From the NCBI GenBank assembly GCA_035762175.1, contig DASTPP010000135.1:67085-131084 (forward strand): DNA of 64,000 nucleotides. The letters run 5' to 3'. The position numbers and the translations under genes are program-made. Origin of the DNA: DASTPP01 sp035762175. GTDB taxonomy: Bacteria; Myxococcota_A; Polyangia; Polyangiales; Polyangiaceae. The stretch's first letter is position 1. The number at the start of each line of letters is the position of its first letter. Positions 7,750 to 15,308 of this stretch are shown here, in pieces. The notes under the pieces were generated by a model. That model saw only the letters and a program-made list of their open reading frames with translations, had not been told where the DNA came from and searched no databases.

Positions 7750-9153
7750 ATGCCTCTTCGCCCGGACCCGTCGTTTTACCCTTCGCCCCGGCTGGCGGCG
7801 CGCGCGCCGGCCGAGCGCCACGCGTACGTCGTGACCTTCGACCCGCGCGCCGCGCTCGGCTTGCCCGGCGGCCAGCGCCCCGACGCGCTCGCCGTGGTCG
7901 ACCTCGACCCCGCGTCGCCGGGCTACGGCCGCGTCGCCTCGTCGGCCGCGCTCGCGACGCTGGGCGACGAGCTGCACCACTTCGGGTGGAACGCGTGCAG
8001 CGCCGCCCTCTGCCCCTACGCCCCGCGCCCGCACGTCGAGCGGCGCTACCTCGTGGCGCCGGGCCTGCGCTCGTCGCGCCTCTTCATCTTCGACACGAAG
8101 CCCGACCCGAAGCGCCCGACGCTGGTCAAGACGATCGAGGCGTCCGAGATCGCCGACCGCACGGGCTACTCGCGCCCGCACACCGTGCACTGCGGCCCCG
8201 ACGGCCTCTACGTCAGCGCGCTCGGCGACCCCTCGGGCGGGGGCCCGGGCGGCATCTTCGTCGTCGACTGCGAGAGCTTCGACGTGCTCGGCCGCTGGGA
8301 GGTCGACCGCGGCCCGCAGTACCTGCATTACGACTTCTGGTGGCACCTCGGCTACGACGTGCTCGTCAGCAGCGAGTGGGGCACCCCCTCGATGATCGAG
8401 GGCGGGGTCGTGCCCGAGCTGCTGCTCGGCAAGCAGTACGGCCACCGCATTCACCTCTGGGACTTGCGCCGCCGCAAGCACCTCGAGACGCTCGACCTCG
8501 GCGACGAGCACCAGATGGCGCTCGAGCTGCGCCCGGCGCACGACCCGACCAAGCCCTACGGCTTTCTCGGCGTCGTCGTCAGCGTCGCCGACCTCTCGGC
8601 CTCGGTCTGGCTCTGGCACCTCGAGGGCGGCACGTGGCGCATCCGGAAGGTCATCGAGATCCCCGCCGAGCCGGCCGACGCCTCGGCCCTGCCGCCCATC
8701 TTGAAGGGCTTCGGGGCGGTGCCGCCGCTCGTGACCGACATCAACCTGTCGCTCGACGACAAGTGGCTCTACGTCTCGTGCTGGGGCACGGGCGAGCTGC
8801 GGCGCTACGACGTGAGCGACCCCTTCCGGCCGAAGCTCGCGGGCGCCGTGCGGCTCGGCGGCGTCGCCCGGCGCCAGGCGCACCCGCGCTCGGGGCCGCT
8901 GCTCGGCGGGCCGCAGATGGTCGAGGTGAGCCGCGACGGGCGGCGCGTCTACGCGACCAGCTCGCTCTACGGCGCCTGGGACGATCAGTTCTACCCCGAG
9001 GGCGTCTCGAGCTTCATGCTCAAGGCCGACGCGCACGACGACGGGCGCCTCGAGCTCGACCCGGGCTTCTTCCCCGACTTCGGCGGCCTGCGCCCGCACC
9101 AGGTGCGCCTCGAGGGCGGCGACGCCTCGTCCGACTCGTACTGCTTTCCGTGA
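7750..9153 (+). CDS. Methanethiol oxidase / selenium-binding protein SBP56 family
   Basis: A 467-residue member of the SBP56 family, a beta-propeller enzyme that in characterised bacterial and human cases oxidises methanethiol to formaldehyde, hydrogen sulfide and peroxide using copper. The start was set at MPLRPDPSFYPSP because family members begin at this point (ATG 7750; an ATG 18 bp upstream is possible). Typical segments are DELHHFGWNACSAALCP, SRPHTVHCGPDG, DFWWHLGYDVLVSSEWGTP, DEHQMALELRPAHDP, DINLSLDDKWLYVSCWGTGELRRYD and GGPQMVEVSRDG. Several histidines that could bind metal are conserved in these segments. Length is normal. The stop overlaps the start of the next gene, so the two are translationally coupled. 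Family is certain; substrate inferred. Confidence 0.94.
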   Translation: MPLRPDPSFYPSPRLAARAPAERHAYVVTFDPRAALGLPGGQRPDALAVVDLDPASPGYGRVASSAALATLGDELHHFGWNACSAALCPYAPRPHVERRYLVAPGLRSSRLFIFDTKPDPKRPTLVKTIEASEIADRTGYSRPHTVHCGPDGLYVSALGDPSGGGPGGIFVVDCESFDVLGRWEVDRGPQYLHYDFWWHLGYDVLVSSEWGTPSMIEGGVVPELLLGKQYGHRIHLWDLRRRKHLETLDLGDEHQMALELRPAHDPTKPYGFLGVVVSVADLSASVWLWHLEGGTWRIRKVIEIPAEPADASALPPILKGFGAVPPLVTDINLSLDDKWLYVSCWGTGELRRYDVSDPFRPKLAGAVRLGGVARRQAHPRSGPLLGGPQMVEVSRDGRRVYATSSLYGAWDDQFYPEGVSSFMLKADAHDDGRLELDPGFFPDFGGLRPHQVRLEGGDASSDSYCFP

Positions 9154-9797
9154 ACACGCCGGCCGCCCTCGTCACGCTCGCCGGCTTCGGCGCCTGGCAC
9201 GGCCTGAACCCCGCGATGGGCTGGCTCTTCGCCGTCGCCCGCGGCATGCAGGCGCAGAGCGGCCGCGTCGTCGCCGCCTCGCTCGGCCCGATCGCCCTCG
9301 GCCACGCCGCCGCCGTCGCCCTCGCCGTCGCGCTCTTCGCCGCCGGCCGCTTCGCCCTGCCCTTCGGGCCCCTGCGCTACGCCACCGCCGCCCTCGTCGT
9401 CGCCTTCGGCGCCCTCAAGCTCGTGCGGCCCAAGCACCCGCGCTGGGTCGGCATGCGCCTCGGCCCGCGCGAGCTCGCGCTCTGGTCGTTTTTGATGGCG
9501 ACCGCGCACGGGGCCGGGCTCATGATCTTGCCCATCTTCTTGCTCGGCGAGGGCGCCGAGGCCCCGCCCTGCCGCGGCGAGTGCGTCGCCGCCCCCGGCC
9601 TCGATCTGACGGGCTGGGCGGGCTACCTCGTCGGCGTCGGCGTGCACACCGGCGCCATGCTCGCCGCCTCGGGCCTCGTCGCGCTCGTTGTCTACTACCG
9701 CGTCGGCCTCGCCGTCCTGCGCCGCGCCTGGTGGAACCTCGACCCGCTCTGGGCCCTCGGCCTCATCGCCAGCGGCGCCCTCGCGCTCTGGCTCTGA
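9150..9797 (+). CDS. Polytopic membrane protein coupled to SBP56
   Basis: A 215-residue integral membrane protein read from a GTG that overlaps the SBP56 stop (GTGA at 9150-9153). Five or six hydrophobic spans are visible: around ALVTLAGFGAWHGL, LGHAAAVALAVALFAAG, YATAALVVAFGALKL, LALWSFLMATAHGAGLM, YLVGVGVHTGAMLAASGL and LWALGLIASGALALWL. Histidines within spans (WHGLNP, LGHAA, TAHGAG, GVHTGA) are striking and could bind metal or heme. A CRGEC pair lies in a loop near 125-145. I do not recognise a named family. The overlap with SBP56 suggests a role in copper supply, electron transfer or sulfur-compound transport for that enzyme, which is inference. Confidence 0.85.
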   Translation: MNTPAALVTLAGFGAWHGLNPAMGWLFAVARGMQAQSGRVVAASLGPIALGHAAAVALAVALFAAGRFALPFGPLRYATAALVVAFGALKLVRPKHPRWVGMRLGPRELALWSFLMATAHGAGLMILPIFLLGEGAEAPPCRGECVAAPGLDLTGWAGYLVGVGVHTGAMLAASGLVALVVYYRVGLAVLRRAWWNLDPLWALGLIASGALALWL

Positions 9798-9824
9798 TAC
9801 ACGCGGCGGGTGATGTCGCCGGGC

Positions 9825-9847
9825 GCCCCGGACTTCGAGTCCGGGGC
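9825..9847. terminator. Perfect GC-rich hairpin after the SBP56 operon
   Basis: A 10-bp perfect stem (GCCCCGGACT / AGTCCGGGGC) with loop TCG, 28 bp after the stop of the membrane-protein gene. There is no U-tract, as is usual in very GC-rich genomes. A transcription end is likely but not certain. Confidence 0.6.
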
Positions 9848-9856
9848 GACGCCGGG

Positions 9857-9965
9857 CGGTTCTCGCTCGAGTCGAGCCCGGCCGTCGCGACCGAACCCCG
9901 GCCCCGCATGGGCCGGGCGGTCTAACCCGCGATGCGCAGGCCGGACTCGACTCGAGCGAGAACCG
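9857..9965. repeat. Imperfect 27-bp inverted repeat in a gene-free stretch
   Basis: Arms at 9857-9883 and 9939-9965 are near-perfect reverse complements around CTCGCTCGAGTCGAG, separated by 55 bp. The whole stretch 9798-10130 has no convincing gene; besides this repeat and the hairpin at 9825 nothing is seen. It could be a large cruciform, a relic of a small mobile element, or a bidirectional transcription barrier between the converging SBP56 operon and the dehydrogenase gene. Confidence 0.65.
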
Positions 9966-10130
9966 GCGGGGCGTTGTGCAAACCGCCCCCCCGCTCGATG
10001 CCGGCGCCCTGATGCAGCCCGCGTGCCGCGGCCGCGGCGCGGCCATTCTCGGCGATCGGCGCGGGCCCCGGCGCCGCGTGCGTCCGGGCGGGACGCGGGC
10101 GCGTCTGCGGCGGACGAAGCCCCGCCCGCC

Positions 10131-11000
10131 TCACTCGTACAGCTTCGCGACCGCCGTGAGGTTCTCGCCGCCCAGCCCGCGGGCGACCGCGTGCTCGAAG
10201 ATCTCGCGCACCCGGCCCGTGACCGGCAGCCGGCCGCCGACCGCCTCGGCGGCCGCGAGCGCGTAGCGGAAGTCTTTCTCCGCCAGCGCCGCCGGGAACA
10301 TCGGCTCGAAGCGCCCCGCCAGCATCCCGCCGGCCGCCAGCTTCGCGGCGGGGCTCAGCACCGGCAGATCACCGAGGGCCTCGAGCAGGCCGGCCGCGTC
10401 GAGCCGCGCCCGGGCGGCGAAGCCGAGGAGCTCGGCCACGGCGGCGATCTGCACGCCGAAGAGCGCGTTCGCGACGAGCTTCGCGAGCGACCCCGCGGGC
10501 GTGGGCCCGACGTGGTGCACCGCCCGGCCCAGCGCCGCGAGCAGCGGGCGCGCCCGGTCGACCGCGTCGGGCTCGCCGCCGACCAGGTAGACGAGCGCGC
10601 CCGCGTCGGCCTGCGGGCGCGAGCCGACCACGGGCGCGTCGAGGAACTGCGCGCCGGCCGACCGCACCCGCCCGCCGAGCTCCGCGACGCGCGCCGGCGT
10701 CAGCGTGCTGCTCTCGATCGCGAGCGCCCCCGCGCCGAGCGCGGCGAGCGCGCCCGCGCGCGGATCGTCCCAGACGGCCTTCGACGCCTCGTCGTCGGCC
10801 ACCATCGACACCACCACGCCCGCGCCCTCGGCCGCGGCCCGGGGGCTCGGCGCCTCGCGCCCCCGCAGCCGCGGCGCGTCGTCGGGCACCCCCGAGCGGC
10901 TCCACACGACGACGTCGTGGCCCGCGTCGACCAGCCGCCCCGCCATGCGCCGCCCCATGGCCCCGAGCCCCAAGAATGCGATTCGCTCTGCCGCGCTCAT
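10131..11000 (-). CDS. 3-hydroxyisobutyrate dehydrogenase-family oxidoreductase
   Basis: A 289-residue NAD(P)-dependent beta-hydroxyacid dehydrogenase. The ATG at 11000 places the Rossmann motif FLGLGAMGRRMA near residues 9-20. Further family marks are the substrate-binding FLDAPVVGSRPQADAGAL, the catalytic-lysine segment GSLAKLVANALFG, and the carboxy-terminal helices ending FRYALAAAEAVGG. Length is normal for the family (glyoxylate/succinic semialdehyde reductase-like and imine-reductase-like members included). It is divergent from the LysR gene at 11142 with a 141-bp gap. By the usual LysR arrangement it is the likely target of that regulator. Confidence 0.9.
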   Translation of the reverse strand: MSAAERIAFLGLGAMGRRMAGRLVDAGHDVVVWSRSGVPDDAPRLRGREAPSPRAAAEGAGVVVSMVADDEASKAVWDDPRAGALAALGAGALAIESSTLTPARVAELGGRVRSAGAQFLDAPVVGSRPQADAGALVYLVGGEPDAVDRARPLLAALGRAVHHVGPTPAGSLAKLVANALFGVQIAAVAELLGFAARARLDAAGLLEALGDLPVLSPAAKLAAGGMLAGRFEPMFPAALAEKDFRYALAAAEAVGGRLPVTGRVREIFEHAVARGLGGENLTAVAKLYE

Positions 11001-11117
11001 GCCGTCGCTCCCTCGTCTTCGGGGCGCCCCGCGCGCCCCACCGGCGCCGCATTCGCGCGGCGACACCCCGGAGCGTAAACATTCCGAAAGGGTCAGGAAA
11101 CGACGATGATATGCTAA

Positions 11118-11132
11118 CACTTATTCCAAGTG
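11118..11132. promoter_or_regulatory. Candidate LysR operator
   Basis: Perfect inverted repeat CACTT-ATTCC-AAGTG, containing a T-N11-A type spacing, inside the AT-richest part of the divergent intergenic region. It lies 9 bp before the LysR start codon, a position suited to autoregulation and control of the divergent dehydrogenase gene. Confidence 0.5.
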
Positions 11133-11141
11133 CGGTAGAAC

Positions 11142-12182
11142 ATGGACCACCTCGACGCCCTGAGGCTTTTCACCCGCCTCGCCGAGCGCAAGAGCTTCTC
11201 GGCGGCGGCGGCCGACCTCAAGATCAAGCAGTCGACCGCCAGCAAGTGGGTCGCCGAGCTCGAGGCGCGGCTCGGCGTCGGCCTGGTCGAGCGCACGACG
11301 CGCTCGCTGCGCCTGACCGACGCGGGGCGCCGCTTCCTCGCGCACGCGGGGCAGGTGCTCGCGGCGTTCGACGAGATGACGCGCGACCTGCGCGAGCAGA
11401 GCCCCGAGCCCGCCGGGCGGGTGCGCCTCAGCGTCCCCGTCGTCTTCGGCCGGCTCTTCGTCGCCCCCGCGGCGGTCGAGTTCTTGCGCCGGCACCCGAA
11501 GGTCGAGGCCGAGCTCGTCTTCAACGACCGCTACGTCAACCTCGTCGAAGAGGGGTTCGACCTGGCGGTGCGCGTCGGCGTCCCGGCCGACACCGCCGCG
11601 CGCGGCCGACGGCTGGCCGAGGGCCGGCGCGTGCTCGTCGCCTCGCCGGCCTACCTGCGGGCCCGCGGCCGCCCCGAGACCCCGGCCGGCCTGAAGCACC
11701 ACGAGTGCCTCGTCCACGGCGACGCGACGGCCCCCGCGGTCTGGCGCTTCGCGCGCGAGGGCGGGGCCGAGGCGCCCGTCGCCGTCCGGGGCCGCCTCGC
11801 CGCGAACAACAGCGAGGCCGTCCTGCTCATGGCCCGCAGCGGCCTCGGCGTCGCGCTGCTGGCCGACTGGCTCGTCGAGCGAGATCTGAGGCAGCAGCGG
11901 CTCGTCCCCCTGCTCGAGGGCTACCGCGCGCCGCCCGCCCCGATCGTCGCGCTCACCCCCCCCGGGCGCTTCACCGCGCCCGCCGTGCGCGCCTTCGTCG
12001 ACCACCTCGCCGCCTCGCTCGCCGCGAGGCTGCCGGCGACAAGCGAGCGAGCCGTCGGCGCGGCCGGGGCGCGGGGGCGTGCGGCGAGCGAGGGGGCGGT
12101 CGGCGGGGCCGGGGCGCGGGGGCAGGCGATGTCGCGAGGGCGCGGGCGACGAACGGAGGCCGGCGGCCCGGGGGCGACGTGA
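11142..12182 (+). CDS. LysR-family transcriptional regulator
   Basis: A 346-residue regulator with the amino-terminal winged helix-turn-helix (FSAAAADLKIKQSTASKWV, ~20-38) and the linker helix ending LVERTTRSLRLTDAGRRF, followed by a periplasmic-binding-like effector domain (GRVRLSVPVVFGRLFVAPA, FDLAVRVG, SPAYLRARG, NNSEAVLLMARSGLGVALL). It belongs to the CrgA/DhcR-like subgroup by overall pattern. Normal members end near residue 300. Here about 40 extra residues follow, composed of a 15-residue repeat (ATSERAVGAAGARGR and variants) from a 45-bp DNA repeat. It probably controls the divergent dehydrogenase gene. Confidence 0.93.
   Translation: MDHLDALRLFTRLAERKSFSAAAADLKIKQSTASKWVAELEARLGVGLVERTTRSLRLTDAGRRFLAHAGQVLAAFDEMTRDLREQSPEPAGRVRLSVPVVFGRLFVAPAAVEFLRRHPKVEAELVFNDRYVNLVEEGFDLAVRVGVPADTAARGRRLAEGRRVLVASPAYLRARGRPETPAGLKHHECLVHGDATAPAVWRFAREGGAEAPVAVRGRLAANNSEAVLLMARSGLGVALLADWLVERDLRQQRLVPLLEGYRAPPAPIVALTPPGRFTAPAVRAFVDHLAASLAARLPATSERAVGAAGARGRAASEGAVGGAGARGQAMSRGRGRRTEAGGPGAT
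12036..12150. repeat. 45-bp tandem repeat at the 3' end of the LysR gene
   Basis: Two full units, 12036-12080 and 12081-12125, plus a partial third. The array is in frame and extends the LysR carboxy terminus. 12183-12341 downstream is low-complexity GC-rich DNA with no gene seen. Confidence 0.75.
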
Positions 12183-12341
12183 GGCGCGCGACGCCGGGCT
12201 CGCCTTCGGGCGGGCGACCGGCGGAGCCCGGCCTGAGGCGGGAGCGGGGGGGGGCTCGGGCGCGCGCCTCGAACGCCGAGCCCGGGGCGCGCGGCGAGCG
12301 GTCGCCTTTCGCGTCGGGCGATCAGGGGTTACCTTCCGGGG

Positions 12342-12848
12342 GTGCCGCTCCTGCCGTTCCGCCGTTTTTCCGTCGATACCTCGTGGTCGCCCGATGAGAT
12401 CGCGCTCGCCGTCGGGGCGCATCTGAACCCCGACGCCGCCGAGCCGCGCTTTCGGGGCCAGGTCGACGCGCGGGGGTTCCGCCTCGAGCTGGGCGGGCCC
12501 GAGGGCCGCGGCCCGCTCGTGCGGGGGCGCGTCGTCGATCGCCCCGCGGGCAGTCGCGTCGAGATTACGGTCAGCCCCGGCCCGGCGGCGTGGCGCACCC
12601 TCGCGCTCGGGCTCGTGTTCGTCACCAGCCTCGTGGCGGTCGGGCTCGGGCTCGCGGGCATGGTCCGGGGCGAGGTGCCCTGGGTGTTCTTCGTCTTTCC
12701 GCTCTTCGGGTTGCGCTCGCGGGGGCCGAAGTTTCGCGAGGCCGCGGCCCGGGTCGAGCGCTTCTTCATCGACCTCTTGCCCGCGCCCGTGTCCGGCGGC
12801 GGCACCTTCCGGTCGCCGGCGGGCAGGCGGCCCGTCGGCTCTCGCTGA
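12342..12848 (+). CDS. Hypothetical membrane protein with two transmembrane spans
   Basis: A 168-residue protein from a GTG at 12342, with a soluble amino half of about 80 residues (SWSPDEIALAVGAHL ... RVEITVSPGP). Two close hydrophobic spans follow at ~86-107 (LALGLVFVTSLVAVGLGL) and ~112-124 (VPWVFFVFPLFGL), then a basic tail. The arrangement resembles small bacterial membrane proteins whose amino domain reads a signal, but no family is recognised. It converges with the alcohol dehydrogenase gene 17 bp away. Confidence 0.7.
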   Translation: MPLLPFRRFSVDTSWSPDEIALAVGAHLNPDAAEPRFRGQVDARGFRLELGGPEGRGPLVRGRVVDRPAGSRVEITVSPGPAAWRTLALGLVFVTSLVAVGLGLAGMVRGEVPWVFFVFPLFGLRSRGPKFREAAARVERFFIDLLPAPVSGGGTFRSPAGRRPVGSR

Positions 12849-12865
12849 GGGGGGGCGCCGGGCGC

Positions 12866-13861
12866 TTAGACCTCGAGCACCGCGCGGTAGCGCACCTCGT
12901 TGGCCTTCACGCGCCGGACGGCCTCGTTCGCCTCGGCCAGCGCGAAGGTCTCGACGATCGGCTCGACCCCGAGGCGGTCGGCGAGCTCGACCGCCTCGGC
13001 GACTTCGGCGCGGCTGCCGATGAGCGAGGCCATCAGCCGCCTCCGCTTCAGCACGAGCGGGATGGCCGGGATCGCCATCGGCTCGTGGGGCAAGGCCACG
13101 GTGACGATGGTGCCATCGGCGTCGAGCTGGTTCAGGTACGAGCCCCAGTCGAGCGTCTCGGAGCTCGTGACGAGGATGACGTCGAGCTTGCGCCCCTGGC
13201 CCGGCACCGCGCCGCCGCGCGGCACGACGACGGCCTCGCGCGCGCCGAGGCGGGCGGCGAACTCGGCCTTGTCGTGCGAGCCGGTGAAGGCGACGACGTG
13301 GTTCGAGAGCTTGCTCGCGTACTGAATGGCCAGGTGCCCGAGCCCGCCGACGCCGACGACGCCGACGCGGCGGCCCGAGGTCATGCCGGCGTGGCGCAGG
13401 GCCGCGTAGACCGTCGCGCCGGCGCACATCAGGGGGCCGGCGTGCTTGGCCGCGAGGCCCCCGGGCAGGGCGAAGGCGAAGCGGGCGTCGACCTTGAGGT
13501 GGTCGGCGAAGCCGCCATACGCGTGCATGATGAGCGCCTCGCTCTGGTCGCAGAGGTTCTCGCGGCCGACGAGGCAGTCGTGGCACTCGAGGCAGGCGCC
13601 GCTCTGCCAGCCCACCCCGACCCGGTCGCCCGCCTTGAGGCGGCGGACGGCGCGCCCCGCCTCGAGCACCTCGCCCACCACCTCGTGCCCCGGCACCATG
13701 GGCAAGCGCGGCGCGCGGCTCATCATCGAGATGTCCGAGGCGCAGAGCCCGCAGGCGATGACCTTGACGAGCACCTCGTGGTCGCCGAGCGCGCCGGCGT
13801 CGTACCGGAAGGGCGAGAGCGGGCCCCCGCGCTCGTGCGCGGCCATTGCTCGAATCTCCAT
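12866..13861 (-). CDS. Zinc-dependent alcohol dehydrogenase (CAD/YahK-like)
   Basis: A 331-residue medium-chain dehydrogenase that interconverts alcohols and aldehydes with NADP(H). Catalytic-zinc ligands are visible in CGLCASD (~37-43), PGHEVVGEV (~59-67) and LMCAGATVY. The structural-zinc cluster is the C-x2-C-x2-C-x7-C type in GACLECHDCLVGRENLC. The Rossmann motif is VGVVGVGGLGHLA. These features match the cinnamyl-alcohol dehydrogenase/YahK branch, though the protein is slightly shorter than usual (about 350). ATG at 13861. The upstream 450 bp carries a conserved hairpin and no other gene. The physiological substrate cannot be told. Confidence 0.92.
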   Translation of the reverse strand: MEIRAMAAHERGGPLSPFRYDAGALGDHEVLVKVIACGLCASDISMMSRAPRLPMVPGHEVVGEVLEAGRAVRRLKAGDRVGVGWQSGACLECHDCLVGRENLCDQSEALIMHAYGGFADHLKVDARFAFALPGGLAAKHAGPLMCAGATVYAALRHAGMTSGRRVGVVGVGGLGHLAIQYASKLSNHVVAFTGSHDKAEFAARLGAREAVVVPRGGAVPGQGRKLDVILVTSSETLDWGSYLNQLDADGTIVTVALPHEPMAIPAIPLVLKRRRLMASLIGSRAEVAEAVELADRLGVEPIVETFALAEANEAVRRVKANEVRYRAVLEV

Positions 13862-14310
13862 CGTATCCTCCGTCGGAAGGCCGGCCCCGCCGGCGCCGTG
13901 ACGAAGGCATCATGCGCCCGCGCCGCGAGGAAGGAACTCACTCCGAATCATACCCGCGATGAACGCCGCTCATCGCGCGGGCACCCGGCGCGGCAGGGTC
14001 GACCGACGCCGGCGAGGCCGCGGGGGGCGTTCGATGGGGGTGCGGGGCTAGGCTCGGTCCGCCTTCGTCGGACAGAGCCTAGGGCGTAGAGGTATGGGGG
14101 CCCCCTATCGTTCTGGTCGCGCTCGCGCCGTGCGGGGGTGGCCCACATCGGGCCACACGGCGGGGCGTCGGTACGAAGGTCACAGCGCAGGAGGCCCTGT
14201 GGTACCGTCGTGGTCGGTCGGTGGGCGGCCCGCGCGCGTGCTGGGGGCGGCGGCCGACGCTCGCCCCGAGCGGCTGGCACCGACCGCTACCCCCGTAGGA
14301 GTGCATCACC
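13862..14310. other. Intergenic region between divergent genes
   Basis: About 450 bp without a convincing gene. It must hold the promoters of the alcohol dehydrogenase (minus) and the Cys-repeat lipoprotein (plus), and contains the hairpin at 14048-14082. Base composition is slightly less GC-biased than the flanking genes. Confidence 0.6.
14048..14082. repeat. Palindromic element with GGCTCTGTC-type arm (copy 1)
   Basis: A 14-bp stem with one mismatch (left 14048-14061, right 14069-14082, loop CCTTCGT). Its reverse complement matches the left part of the hairpin at 55307 over about 25 bp, including GGCTCTGTC and CGAAGGCGGA. This makes it a member of a dispersed family rather than a chance stem. 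Confidence 0.6.
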
Positions 14311-15192
14311 ATGCGTGAGTCGTCGAGTCGAGTCAGAGTGTCCGGGCGCGAGCGGCGCGGGGGCGTCGATGTTCGCTTGTGGGCCTGCTTGTCGTTCGTC
14401 GCGGCGGTCGGTTGCAACTCGCTCTTTGGCATCGACGAGGCCGAGGTCAGCGATCCCGACGCCGCGGGCGGGGCGGGGGCCGCGGGGGCGGGCGGCTCCG
14501 GGCAAGGCGCTGGCGGTCGGGGCGGCACCATGATGCCGCCGAACGGCATGGGCGCCGGCGGCTCGGGCGGCACGGGCACGGGCGGCACGGGCACGGGCGG
14601 CTCGGGCACGGGCGGCTCAGGCACCGGGGGCAGCGATGCGGCCGGCTCGGGCACCGGCGGCAGCGGCACGGGGGGCGGCGGCACCGGCGGCACGGGCACC
14701 GGCGGCACGGGCACCGGCGGCGGTGCGACGGGGCCCTGTGGCGGCAACGCGCCGTCGAACTACGGGCAGGCGTGCAGCAACGCGTGCAACGGCGGCACGA
14801 TTCAATGCGACGGCGCCTGCAGCGCCCCGCCGCCGCCGACGGGCTATGGGCAGGCGTGCAGCAACGCGTGCAACGGCGGCACGATTCAGTGCGACGGAGG
14901 GTGTAGCGCCCCGCCGCCGCCGTCGAACTACGGGCAGAACTGCGGCAACGTGTGCTTCGGCGGCACGATTCAATGCAATGGGGCCTGCAGCGCGCCGCCG
15001 CCGCCGCCGAACCTCGGGCAGGCGTGCAGCAACGCGTGCAACGGCGGCACGATTCAGTGCGACGGCGGCTGCAGCGCGCCCCCGCCGCCGCCCAACTATG
15101 GCGAACCTTGTTGCATCTGCGAAGGCTCGATCGGCTGCAACGGCCAGTGCCAGGGCTGCATCAACCCGCCGCCGGGGGGGCAATGCCCCTGA
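14311..15192 (+). CDS. Lipoprotein with Gly-rich linker and four Cys-rich repeats
   Basis: A 293-residue exported lipoprotein. AGGAG lies 9 bp before the ATG. The signal ends at VAAVGC (Cys35) followed by NSLFGIDEAE, a start widely seen in myxobacterial lipoproteins. Residues ~50-145 are a Gly/Ser/Thr linker built from GGTGTGGSG-like units. Residues ~147-270 hold four repeats of about 29 residues, each with the pattern YGQACSNACNGGTIQCDG followed by CSAPPPP, and a last Cys-dense module (PCCICEGSIGCNGQCQGC). Repeats one, two and four are nearly identical in DNA. The cysteines probably form disulfides outside the cytoplasm. Function unknown; surface adhesion or matrix binding is a guess. Confidence 0.85.
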   Translation: MRESSSRVRVSGRERRGGVDVRLWACLSFVAAVGCNSLFGIDEAEVSDPDAAGGAGAAGAGGSGQGAGGRGGTMMPPNGMGAGGSGGTGTGGTGTGGSGTGGSGTGGSDAAGSGTGGSGTGGGGTGGTGTGGTGTGGGATGPCGGNAPSNYGQACSNACNGGTIQCDGACSAPPPPTGYGQACSNACNGGTIQCDGGCSAPPPPSNYGQNCGNVCFGGTIQCNGACSAPPPPPNLGQACSNACNGGTIQCDGGCSAPPPPPNYGEPCCICEGSIGCNGQCQGCINPPPGGQCP

Positions 15193-15308
15193 CCGGGGGC
15201 GGCGGCGGCGGGGCGCGGGCCCGCTGAGGCGCGCTGCCCTCGGGCGTGCCGCGGGCGGCGCGGCGGGGCGCGAGGGCAGGGGGGCGCCGGCGGGGGCTCA
15301 GCCCGCCT

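Noticed and set aside
10369..11082. Arg/Gly-rich minus-strand frames across the dehydrogenase gene
   Set aside because: They are other-frame reading of 10131-11000 and lack any fold pattern.
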